Positions 1-7,118 of a DNA stretch of 64,000 nucleotides are shown piece after piece; position 1 is the stretch's first letter; each line of letters opens with the position of its first letter. Location of the stretch: positions 23,299-87,298 of the forward strand of contig VGDX01000014.1 in assembly GCA_016869535.1 (NCBI GenBank). The letters are read 5' to 3'. This DNA is from Alphaproteobacteria bacterium. GTDB taxonomy: Bacteria > Pseudomonadota > Alphaproteobacteria > Rhizobiales > Methyloligellaceae. The notes beneath the pieces are model-generated. The model ran no database searches. It was not told where the DNA came from and worked only from the letters and a program-made list of their open reading frames with translations. A program made the translations under genes and the position numbers.

Positions 1-78
1 CAACCTGGGAAGGCGCGTTGCGGACACGAGAAGGGCCGGATCGTAAGGGGTTTGGCGCCGCTTCTGGCGGCGGGACAC
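1..78 (-). CDS. Possible N-terminus of a protein running off the left edge
   Basis: A GTG at 76-78 on the minus strand opens 26 codons without a stop to the window edge. The peptide is basic at first (SRRQKRRQ), as before a signal peptide. The gene would lie downstream of rlpA on the same strand. In many alphaproteobacteria a D,D-carboxypeptidase follows rlpA, but nothing here is long enough to recognise. The reading could be chance, so treat it as tentative. Confidence 0.25.
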   Translation of the reverse strand, partial: MSRRQKRRQTPYDPALLVSATRLPRL

Positions 79-125
79 CTTATTGTCCAGCGCAGGCGAC
101 TAAAAATCAACCCGCCCAGTAAACA

Positions 126-171
126 CCCTCATCCTGAGGGCGAGCGAAGCGAGCGTCTCGAAGGATGAGGG
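126..171. repeat. Intergenic palindromic repeat (GAGCGAAGCGAGC type)
   Basis: Ten-base perfect outer arms (CCCTCATCCT at 126-135 and its complement at 162-171) enclose a GAGCGAAGCGAGC core. This form is familiar as a dispersed intergenic palindrome in Rhizobiales genomes. It sits directly before the REP-like element at 189-264. No protein or target duplication accompanies it. Confidence 0.7.
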
Positions 172-188
172 CTGTGCTTTCTGCGCTC

Positions 189-264
189 ATTCCCGCGAAA
201 GCGGGAATCCAGGACCAATTACTGTCCTCGATTGTCGGCACTGGGTCCCCGCCTGCGCGGGGAC
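189..264. repeat. REP-like element, copy 1
   Basis: Two hairpins are separated by about 36 bases: ATTCCCGC-GAAA-GCGGGAAT at 189-208 and GTCCCCGC-CTGC-GCGGGGAC at 245-264. The same two-hairpin unit, in the same orientation, occurs at 1440-1515. The pair of hairpins and the following GAGCGG tail match a common alphaproteobacterial dispersed repeat. It lies just downstream of the rlpA stop and could act as a transcript-end or mRNA-stabilising structure. Confidence 0.75.
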
Positions 265-278
265 GAGCGGATATGAAC

Positions 279-1307
279 TCAGTTCACGATGCGCGCGCCG
301 TCATAGCCGGCCTTGGTCACCTTGCCGAGCGCCGCGCGCGCGGACTTCTTGTCGGGGAACGGCCCGACGCGCACGCGCGACAGCATCTCGCCGCGGAACT
401 CGACCTGGCTCACCTCGACTGGTGCGATCGGCGATAGCGCCTCGCGCGCTTTAACGACATTCTCCGGCTGCTTGAACATGCCGGCCTGGATCAGATAGCC
501 GCCTTTGACCGTCACGCCGCCGTTCGCGCTTTGCGGCACGTTTGCACCCGGTACGGGCTTGGCCGCCGCCGGCGTTGTTGTGGCCGGCGTGCCGAGACGC
601 CAGGCGGACGACGCGTATTTCGTTTCCTCTTCGGCCAGGCTGACGATCCGCTGGCCGCTCGCCCGGGGGCTACGTGTCTCCGCCATCTGCATGAAGCTTT
701 GGTTGGCGAGATAGCGCCGCTCGTAGCTGTCGTCGCCATTGAGCGGCGCGCGTCCGAGATAGGTCACACGCACTGTCGCCGTGCCGTTGCGGCGGAAGCC
801 GAGCACCTCTGCCGAGGCGCGCGACAGGTCGATGATGCGGTCGTTGGAGAACGGCCCGCGGTCGTTGACGCGCACGACGATCGAGCGCCCGTTATTGAGA
901 TTGCTCACCCGCGCGTAGGACGGCAGCGGCAGCGTGGGATGCGCCGCCGACAGCCGATCCATATCGTAGATCTCGCCGTTGGCGGTATAGCGGCCGTGAA
1001 ACAGATCGCCGTACCAGGAGGCGTGGCCGACGCGGTTATAGTTCGGGTCCTCGCGCGGATGGAAGGTCGTGCCGGCGACCGAATAGGGTTTGCCGACGTG
1101 ATATTTGCCGCCGCCTTTGGGGACATTCTGGCCGTATTCGACCACGCGCTTCGAGAGCTTTTGCCTTGTGCCGCAGGAGGCGACGCCGGCGGCCATCACG
1201 AAGATGAGGAGGAGCGACAGGACAAGGCGCACGGACGCGGCAAGGCCCGCAGGCAGTCCAGGCCAGCCTGCGCCACGCGCAGGTCTACGCTCACTCACAC
1301 CACTCAC
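279..1307 (-). CDS. rlpA: RlpA-like septal ring lytic transglycosylase lipoprotein with SPOR domain
   Basis: RlpA proteins cleave peptidoglycan strands that lack stem peptides, at septa, as outer-membrane lipoproteins. A hydrophobic segment ends in a lipobox (V-A-S-C, Cys45 of the longest form). A double-psi beta-barrel follows at about residues 93-175, with GHASWYGD, AAHPTLPLP and the catalytic-type VNDRGPF. The C-terminus (about 268-340, GYLIQAGMF) is a SPOR domain that binds denuded septal glycan. The longest form starts at GTG; a GTG at 1232 would give a more normal 20-residue signal peptide. Two copies of a palindromic repeat flank the gene. Identification is firm, exact start is not. 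Confidence 0.9.
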   Translation of the reverse strand: MSGVSERRPARGAGWPGLPAGLAASVRLVLSLLLIFVMAAGVASCGTRQKLSKRVVEYGQNVPKGGGKYHVGKPYSVAGTTFHPREDPNYNRVGHASWYGDLFHGRYTANGEIYDMDRLSAAHPTLPLPSYARVSNLNNGRSIVVRVNDRGPFSNDRIIDLSRASAEVLGFRRNGTATVRVTYLGRAPLNGDDSYERRYLANQSFMQMAETRSPRASGQRIVSLAEEETKYASSAWRLGTPATTTPAAAKPVPGANVPQSANGGVTVKGGYLIQAGMFKQPENVVKAREALSPIAPVEVSQVEFRGEMLSRVRVGPFPDKKSARAALGKVTKAGYDGARIVN

Positions 1308-1439
1308 GCAACAGACCCCGTCAGGGCTTGCTAGGGACGCGCCAGAGCCCTGCCCGCGAGCGGCGGGAGGGCTTAGGCAGGGACACTCGCCCTAACTGTC
1401 GTTGGTGACGGTTAGAAAAAGGTGAAAACCGCCCGCTCC

Positions 1440-1515
1440 TTCCCGCGAAAGCGGGAATCCAGAGCCAAGTTCACCGTCCTGCTTCGTCGTCCTGGGTCCC
1501 CGCCTTCGCGGGGAC
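1440..1515. repeat. REP-like element, copy 2, overlapping a gene end
   Basis: Hairpins TTCCCGC-GAAA-GCGGGAA (1440-1457) and GTCCCCGC-CTTC-GCGGGGAC (1496-1515) repeat the unit at 189-264 in the same orientation. The second hairpin lies inside the 3' end of the neighbouring minus-strand kinase gene and supplies its last codons (LVPAKAGTQ). The insert between hairpins differs in sequence from copy 1, as usual for this repeat. Confidence 0.8.
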
Positions 1516-3087
1516 GAGCGGATTCGTGCCGATGCGCGTGAGGCAGGCGGCGGCGACGTCATCGACCGTGCCGCTGGTGTCGATCATCGCGAAATCCATC
1601 TTACCCAGGTCATAGGCGAGCTGCGCCTCGACCACTTCGGGCGTGGCGTCCGACACGTCGCCCGCGCGGGCGGCGACCCGTTTCCGCATTGTCTCAGGCG
1701 GCGCGTCGAGCCAAAGACCGGTGAAGGCGGCGCCCGTCCCGGCGGCAAGCGCCCTGATCGCCGCGCGCTCCGAAGGCTTGGCATGGACCGCATCGACGAT
1801 CACCGAGTGTCCCGCCTCGAGCGCGAGCCGCGCGCGCTTGCGGCACATGGCATAGACCTGATCGGAGATTTCCGGCGCGTAGGCATGAGCCGGCAGGCGC
1901 GCTTCCGGCGGGACGCCGAACAGGCGCTTGCGTTCGACGTCGCTCCTGACATGAACCGCGCCCGGAAAAGCGCCGATCCGGGCTGCGAGCGCGCGGGCTA
2001 TGGCCGACTTGCCGCTGCCTGACAATCCGCCGATGGCGACGAGGCGCGGCGGCCCCGCGACGAGAAATTTACGCGCCAGCGCGAAATAGGCGGCCGCTTC
2101 GCGCCGCGCTTCATCCTGCTTGTCCGGCGATATTTTTCCGGCGCGAAGCAGCTCGACCTTGGCGCGCACCGCGGCCCGCATCGACAGGAACAGCGGCAGC
2201 GCCGCGAGCCCGAGAAGATTGCCGCTGCCGCCGTCGCGATCGAGATAGGCGTTGAGCACGATGTTGGCGTGATCTCTCAGCCCGCGCTTGCCGAGATCCA
2301 TGAGCAGGAAGGCGAGATCGTAGAGCACGTCGATGGTGGCGAGCCGGTCGTCGAATTCGAGCGCGTCGAACAGGACGGGTTGGCCTTCGATCTCGACGAT
2401 GTTGCGGAGATGCAGATCGCCGTGACAGTGGCGCACAAAGCCGCCGCGCGCTCGCGCCCTGAGCAGCGGCGACAGGGAGGCGAGTTTCGCGTCGCTCGCT
2501 TGCGCCAGGGCTTCGGCCTCGCCGGGCGGGAAGATCTCCGGCCGCGCGGCGAACGCCGCCCGGTTGTCGCGCAGGACTTCGGCCAGCGAGAGCACCGCGT
2601 GCGCGGGCGTGAGCAGGCGGTCGGCGACGGCATGGAAGGCGGCGATGGTGTTCGCGAGTTGCCGCATCTCGTTTCCCGACAAAAGTCCGCAATCCGCGCG
2701 TTGTTCGTACAGATTTTCCTGCGGGAAGCGACGCATTTTGAGCGCCCATTCGATCACCGTTGCGGCGGGGGCGCCGGTGCCGCTGAGGTGAAATGCGCCA
2801 TCCTTCCCGGCCGTTATGGGCAGGACTTCAAGATAAAGCTGAGGCGCCGTGCGCCGGTTGATACGCAGCTCGTTGCGAAGTGCTGCATGTCGTTGTTCCA
2901 GCGTGGAAAAATCGAGGAACGGGTATTTCACCGCGTGCTTGATCTTGTAGGCGTAAGGGCCGGCCAGGAATACGAGCGAGGCGTGAGTCTCAATGCGATC
3001 AATGGCTTGCGGCGGCGCGAGGCCGTAAGTTTCCGGGTTTCCCAGGAAAATTCCGACGTTGTTTTGGTCCAAATCGGCCTCTGTCAT
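1471..3087 (-). CDS. Fused aminoglycoside-phosphotransferase-fold / P-loop kinase protein
   Basis: The N-terminal half (about 1-330) has the phosphotransferase fold with the Brenner-type loop HGDLHLRN near residue 222 and a downstream FDALEFDD metal loop. The C-terminal half opens with GGLSGSGKS (Walker A, near 352), a P-loop NTPase of the gluconokinase/zeta-toxin type. Such fusions are widespread in proteobacteria and their substrates are unknown; the name does not imply drug resistance. ATG at 3085-3087 is preferred to a GTG five codons upstream. The last 15 or so residues are encoded by the REP-like element, so the natural end may have been replaced by repeat insertion. Confidence 0.8.
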   Translation of the reverse strand: MTEADLDQNNVGIFLGNPETYGLAPPQAIDRIETHASLVFLAGPYAYKIKHAVKYPFLDFSTLEQRHAALRNELRINRRTAPQLYLEVLPITAGKDGAFHLSGTGAPAATVIEWALKMRRFPQENLYEQRADCGLLSGNEMRQLANTIAAFHAVADRLLTPAHAVLSLAEVLRDNRAAFAARPEIFPPGEAEALAQASDAKLASLSPLLRARARGGFVRHCHGDLHLRNIVEIEGQPVLFDALEFDDRLATIDVLYDLAFLLMDLGKRGLRDHANIVLNAYLDRDGGSGNLLGLAALPLFLSMRAAVRAKVELLRAGKISPDKQDEARREAAAYFALARKFLVAGPPRLVAIGGLSGSGKSAIARALAARIGAFPGAVHVRSDVERKRLFGVPPEARLPAHAYAPEISDQVYAMCRKRARLALEAGHSVIVDAVHAKPSERAAIRALAAGTGAAFTGLWLDAPPETMRKRVAARAGDVSDATPEVVEAQLAYDLGKMDFAMIDTSGTVDDVAAACLTRIGTNPLVPAKAGTQDDEAGR

Positions 3088-3265
3088 GGTTAACCATAGC
3101 ACGCGAATTGCGTGCCTATCGGGCCACAGAGGCTTTGAAAAACCTCATGAAATCGCCATCCGCCCTTGTTGCGTCACGATTGGCTGCGTTAACTTTCCCC
3201 GGGTAGGGAGGGCTTGGAGGGATTCTCTCCCCGAGCGCCACTCGGAAAGGACCGAGCGGTAGGTG

Positions 3266-4642
3266 ATGAGAGCGGCGGCGCATTGGGCGGTCGCGATCGC
3301 GATTGCCTGCTTCGTCACGGGCGAAGCCACGACGCCTGGCGTCGCCGCCAACGATTTGGGCATCAAGGTGAACCGCCTCGGACCGCCCGACGTCGAAGCG
3401 CGCCGCGAAGCTTTGCTGCAGCAGATGATCGCCCGCCCGAGCGACCTCGATCTTGCCTTCACCTACGCGAACCTCTCGGCCCAGGTCGGCGACTACGAGG
3501 CCGCCATCTCCACCCTCGAGCGCATGCTGATCTACGCGCCGAACACGCCCCGCCTCCAGCTCGAACTCGGCATTCTCTATTACCGCATCGGCGCCACCGA
3601 AGTCGCCCGATCCTATTTCGAGCAGGCACGCGCAAATCCGGGCCTGCCGCCCGACGTCGCCAGCCAGGTCGATCTCTATTTGCAGCAGCTTGCCATCGCC
3701 GCCGATCCGCCGAACTTCTCCGCCACGATCTATTCGGCCATCCGCTGGGAAAGCAACGCCAACTCGGGCCCCGGCACCAACAACGTCACGCTGCAAGGCA
3801 TCAACTTCACCATCGACGACCAATCGGTCGGGCGACCGGGGTGGAGCGCGCTCAATGTCGGTACGCTGCATTACGCCTGGGACCTGAGGAACCAGGGCGA
3901 CCGCATCGAATTCGACGCGCTGGCCTATTCGACCGCTTATTTCGACAAGGACCTCAACGATATCGACCTCGATTTCTTCGAGGTGACACTCGGCCCGAGC
4001 TTCAATTTGAGACGGATTGGTTGGGACCAGAGCCGCTTCTTTGTCTACGCCATCGGCGATCTCGCTTATCTCGGCTATGACTATTATTTCGGCGCACCTG
4101 GCGCCGGCATTCGTCTCTTGAGCTTCTCCGCCGAGCGAAGCGTGCTCGACGCGCGGCTCGAGACGCGCGTGCGCGATTTCGACAACACGCCGGACCTCCC
4201 CACCAACACCCTGCGCGATGGGCCGCAGACCCGCTTCGGCGCCACCTATTCCTATTACGTGACGCCGGCCTTCGTGGTGACCACGCAAGGCTACGCGCAG
4301 CGCGAGGACGTGACCGCGGGTTTCTATTCCAACTGGGAGATCGCGCTCTCGGGCGGGTTCGCCTGGACCTTTAACAATCCCTTGTGGAACGGCCAGTATC
4401 CTTGGACCTGGCAGGTGGGCGGCGGCTTTATCGGACGCGATTACGACGATCCAGATCCCGTCATCAATCCCGTCGATGCCGAGCGCGACGACCAATTCTG
4501 GGCCCGCACGGCTCTGGTATTGCCGGTGGCTGAAACCTGGGCCCTGATCCCGCAGGTTGAATATCGGGATCAGCGATCCAATTATGATATAAGACAATTC
4601 GACGATCTGATGACCGTTCTCGGCGTGCAGAAAAGGTTCTGA
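3266..4642 (+). CDS. TPR plus C-terminal beta-barrel outer-membrane protein (Slam-like candidate)
   Basis: A signal peptide (cleavage near GVAA-ND, residue 28) is followed by TPR-like helices at about 40-150 (LAFTYANLSAQVGDYEAAI, LELGILYYRIGA) and then some 300 residues of alternating aromatic/polar beta strands ending in Phe, as in outer-membrane barrels. The barrel opens with an IRWESNANSG segment, reminiscent of DUF560 barrels. Size and order (TPR then barrel, about 460 residues) match Slam proteins, which move surface or secreted partners across the outer membrane. The next gene starts 3 bases after the stop and has a TbpB-like C-terminus, supporting a translocator-substrate pair. GTG at 3263 is an alternative start. 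The architecture is seen; the Slam role is inferred. Confidence 0.7.
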   Translation: MRAAAHWAVAIAIACFVTGEATTPGVAANDLGIKVNRLGPPDVEARREALLQQMIARPSDLDLAFTYANLSAQVGDYEAAISTLERMLIYAPNTPRLQLELGILYYRIGATEVARSYFEQARANPGLPPDVASQVDLYLQQLAIAADPPNFSATIYSAIRWESNANSGPGTNNVTLQGINFTIDDQSVGRPGWSALNVGTLHYAWDLRNQGDRIEFDALAYSTAYFDKDLNDIDLDFFEVTLGPSFNLRRIGWDQSRFFVYAIGDLAYLGYDYYFGAPGAGIRLLSFSAERSVLDARLETRVRDFDNTPDLPTNTLRDGPQTRFGATYSYYVTPAFVVTTQGYAQREDVTAGFYSNWEIALSGGFAWTFNNPLWNGQYPWTWQVGGGFIGRDYDDPDPVINPVDAERDDQFWARTALVLPVAETWALIPQVEYRDQRSNYDIRQFDDLMTVLGVQKRF

Positions 4643-4645
4643 GGG

Positions 4646-6514
4646 ATGAAGAACCGGTCAACATTCCTGCTCACCACGACCAGCACCGCGGCGCTGTTCG
4701 GCGTCCTCATCGGCGCTGCCCTGTTGCCGCTTCCGGCCAATGCCGAGAAGGTGGGCGTTGCCGCCGCCGTGAACCCGGACGCCTTTTCCAGCCTGAGCGG
4801 CGCGCCGCAGAGCCAGCTCAATATCGGCAAATCGATCTTCTACAACGAGCGCATCAACACAACCGCAAGCGGGCTGGTGCAGGTGCTGCTGGTTGACGGT
4901 TCGACCTTCACCGTGGGACCGGGCTCAGATCTCGTCATCGACAAATTCGTCTATAACCCGAAAAAGCAGACCGGCCAGGTGGTGGCGTCTTTCTCCAAGG
5001 GCGTGATGCGCTATGTCGGCGGCAAGATCTCCAAGAACGACGATGCCGTCACGGTGAAGACACCCGCCGGCACGCTCGCCATTCGCGGCGGCATGGTCCA
5101 GGGCACGGTGAACGGCAACAAGGGCATCTTCTCCTTCCTGTACGGCGTGAGGATGACCTTCACGGGCAGGAACGGGCAGACCTACACGGTCTATCAGCCG
5201 GGCTACACGCTCGATCTTACAAGCGGCGTGCCCAAAGTCAGACCGACCACCGCCGCCGACATCAAGACAGTGATGTCCGGCCTCACCAACAGCAATACGA
5301 GCGCCATCGGCAGCTCAGCCGGCGACAACCCCGACACCCAGCAACAGCTCCTCGCCGAGACCATCAGCCTTCAGGACCTGATCTCCCAGGCTACCGGAGA
5401 CAGGATCACCGACGAGATCGCGTCTCAGGAGACTGAGGAAGACCTGCCACCCTCACCTCCTCCGCCCCCGCCGAGGACCGATGGCACGTTCAACGGCTAT
5501 GCCGCGGGTTGGTATAAGGATGGCCGCTTAATAGACCCAGAGCAGGATCCAGTTGATGAGAATCTCGACGACGTCGAGGTGGGCAGGCTCGCCAATCTTT
5601 ATCCTTCAAGAGTGTCGGTTACCTTCAACGCAGAACAGAATTCAGTCACTGGGAACTTCCTGGTCAGGAGCTACCAGCGATTCCTTCCCTTAGGCTTTCC
5701 ACGCGAAGGCGGTGCACGATTCCTTTTCGGCGAGCCATCCACCTTCGGCAGCGACAGCGATTACTTTGCGACTGCGAATCAAGTGACAATCAATCCGTTT
5801 CACAATCAAAGCATCACTACGGATGACGTGGAGGGGAGCCTGACTAGCGGAATTGGCGGTCCACTCTGCGAGAATTGCGAATTCTTACGATGGGGCCAAT
5901 GGACCATTGGCCTCACCTACGAGGCCGAGGACAATTCCGATTATCAAAACGGGCTTACCGACGGGGAGAATCCCAATCCGGACGTGACCGAAACCAGAGT
6001 TGCCGGAACTATAGGCTATTGGGTTGCCGGGGATCTTCCGACCTACGATGAGATCTCGCTCCTCGAGCTTCAGGGCACGGCGACCTATGACGGCACCACG
6101 TACGGGACAGTGATTCAGAAAATTAATGGCGCATGGAAGCCGTATCCCGCTCCCGCATCCGGCACGATCCATATGGATTGGGATTTTGCCTATCGCACAG
6201 GAGAAATGGTGATCACGAAGTTCAAGGCGCCGAAAGTCGACGGCTTCCAAAGGCCGCCGAGAATCGATCTTACCGGAACAATGAGCATCCCTGGACAGCT
6301 TGACGGCGCGTCCATGAACAGATTCCGCGGGGGTCTCGAAGGGACAGTGGGTAATTCACCCAACAATCCCATCCATGGCTTCGCGAGCGGTTCGTTTGCC
6401 AGAAACGGAAACGACCCTGTCGGCGGCATCGTCGGCAATTGGAGCGCTAGCAATCATAACCTGAGGGCCAACGCCATTTTTGGAGCGGGCAAGGTCACTC
6501 CCGGCGGCAACTAG
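4646..6514 (+). CDS. Secreted FecR-domain protein with TbpB-like C-terminal barrel
   Basis: A type I signal peptide ends at LPANA-EK (about residue 33). A FecR domain spans about 55-190 (VLLVDGSTFTVGPGS, TPAGTLAIRGG). A proline-rich linker follows (PPSPPPPPPR, about 271-280). The remaining 340 residues are strand-rich and end in a motif resembling the closing strands of transferrin-binding-protein-like barrels (GSFARNG...VGGIVGNWSAS...ANAIFGAGK). There is no lipobox, so it would be a soluble or surface-retained protein. It is co-oriented and almost contiguous with the TPR-barrel gene upstream. No sigma factor or TonB receptor is nearby, so classical FecR iron signalling is unlikely. Ligand unknown. 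Confidence 0.7.
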   Translation: MKNRSTFLLTTTSTAALFGVLIGAALLPLPANAEKVGVAAAVNPDAFSSLSGAPQSQLNIGKSIFYNERINTTASGLVQVLLVDGSTFTVGPGSDLVIDKFVYNPKKQTGQVVASFSKGVMRYVGGKISKNDDAVTVKTPAGTLAIRGGMVQGTVNGNKGIFSFLYGVRMTFTGRNGQTYTVYQPGYTLDLTSGVPKVRPTTAADIKTVMSGLTNSNTSAIGSSAGDNPDTQQQLLAETISLQDLISQATGDRITDEIASQETEEDLPPSPPPPPPRTDGTFNGYAAGWYKDGRLIDPEQDPVDENLDDVEVGRLANLYPSRVSVTFNAEQNSVTGNFLVRSYQRFLPLGFPREGGARFLFGEPSTFGSDSDYFATANQVTINPFHNQSITTDDVEGSLTSGIGGPLCENCEFLRWGQWTIGLTYEAEDNSDYQNGLTDGENPNPDVTETRVAGTIGYWVAGDLPTYDEISLLELQGTATYDGTTYGTVIQKINGAWKPYPAPASGTIHMDWDFAYRTGEMVITKFKAPKVDGFQRPPRIDLTGTMSIPGQLDGASMNRFRGGLEGTVGNSPNNPIHGFASGSFARNGNDPVGGIVGNWSASNHNLRANAIFGAGKVTPGGN

Positions 6515-6704
6515 TCGATTGTTGAATCGCTGGCGCAGTGGCGTTGCCCGATGGTCTTGTAAATGGCCTAATGGACACCCAGATAGAGTGGCCGCCCGCC
6601 AAGCCCCTACCCTCCTTAGTCTTTAGGCGTATTTGACCGCCGCCGTTTCAACCCCGCTTGCCGGACGCTAAGATCGCTGCCACCGGAACGAACAGAGTCG
6701 GCGT

Positions 6705-7091
6705 ATGCGTGATGCGAAAAATCAGATGTGGGCCGAGGCCTGCGCCATGCTCAAGCAGGCCGAGCAACTGCATCGCCAATTCTTCGAGCCTTCGCGTTCG
6801 GACGCCAAATGGGAGCCGCCGGTCGATATCTACGAGACCGAGCGGCAGCTCACCATCATTGCCGCGCTTCCGGGCGTCGCTCCCGACGCTGTCCGCGTCG
6901 AGATCGAGGGCCAGACCCTGATCATCGCCGGTATCCGCCCCCTGCCGTCAAGGGGCAAGAATGCCAATATTATAAGGCTCGAGATCCCGTATGGGCGTTT
7001 CGAGCGGCGGATCGCGATTTCGAACCGCCTCCGTCTAGCCGAGCGTGACTTGCTGCATGGTTGTCTCGTGCTCACCTTTGCCAAGCTTTGA
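6705..7091 (+). CDS. Hsp20/alpha-crystallin family small heat-shock protein
   Basis: Small heat-shock proteins hold unfolding clients in a refoldable state. The alpha-crystallin domain runs from about residue 38 (WEPPVDIYETERQLTIIAALPG) to the end, with the V-x-I-E-G-x-x-L-I-I-x-G core. The protein (128 residues) has almost no C-terminal extension; the usual I-x-I/V assembly motif is not obvious. The gene lies 27 bases upstream of the preferred lon start, a pairing common in proteobacteria that joins holdase and protease. No clear heat-shock promoter was identified in the 190 bases before it. Confidence 0.85.
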   Translation: MRDAKNQMWAEACAMLKQAEQLHRQFFEPSRSDAKWEPPVDIYETERQLTIIAALPGVAPDAVRVEIEGQTLIIAGIRPLPSRGKNANIIRLEIPYGRFERRIAISNRLRLAERDLLHGCLVLTFAKL

Positions 7092-7118
7092 GTTGAAGTG
7101 GAATTCAGTCAAAAGCCC

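Noticed and set aside
189..264. Tested as part of an insertion sequence or CRISPR
   Set aside because: Only two copies 1.25 kb apart, no spacer regularity, no transposase and no cas gene.
3116..4597. Open frame of 493 codons on the minus strand opposite the TPR-barrel gene
   Set aside because: No recognisable domain, biased composition, and the plus strand has a signal peptide, TPR and barrel pattern.
4646..6514. Classical FecR-FecI iron-signalling unit
   Set aside because: There is no ECF sigma factor or TonB receptor nearby and the protein has an N-terminal export signal rather than a single inner-membrane span.
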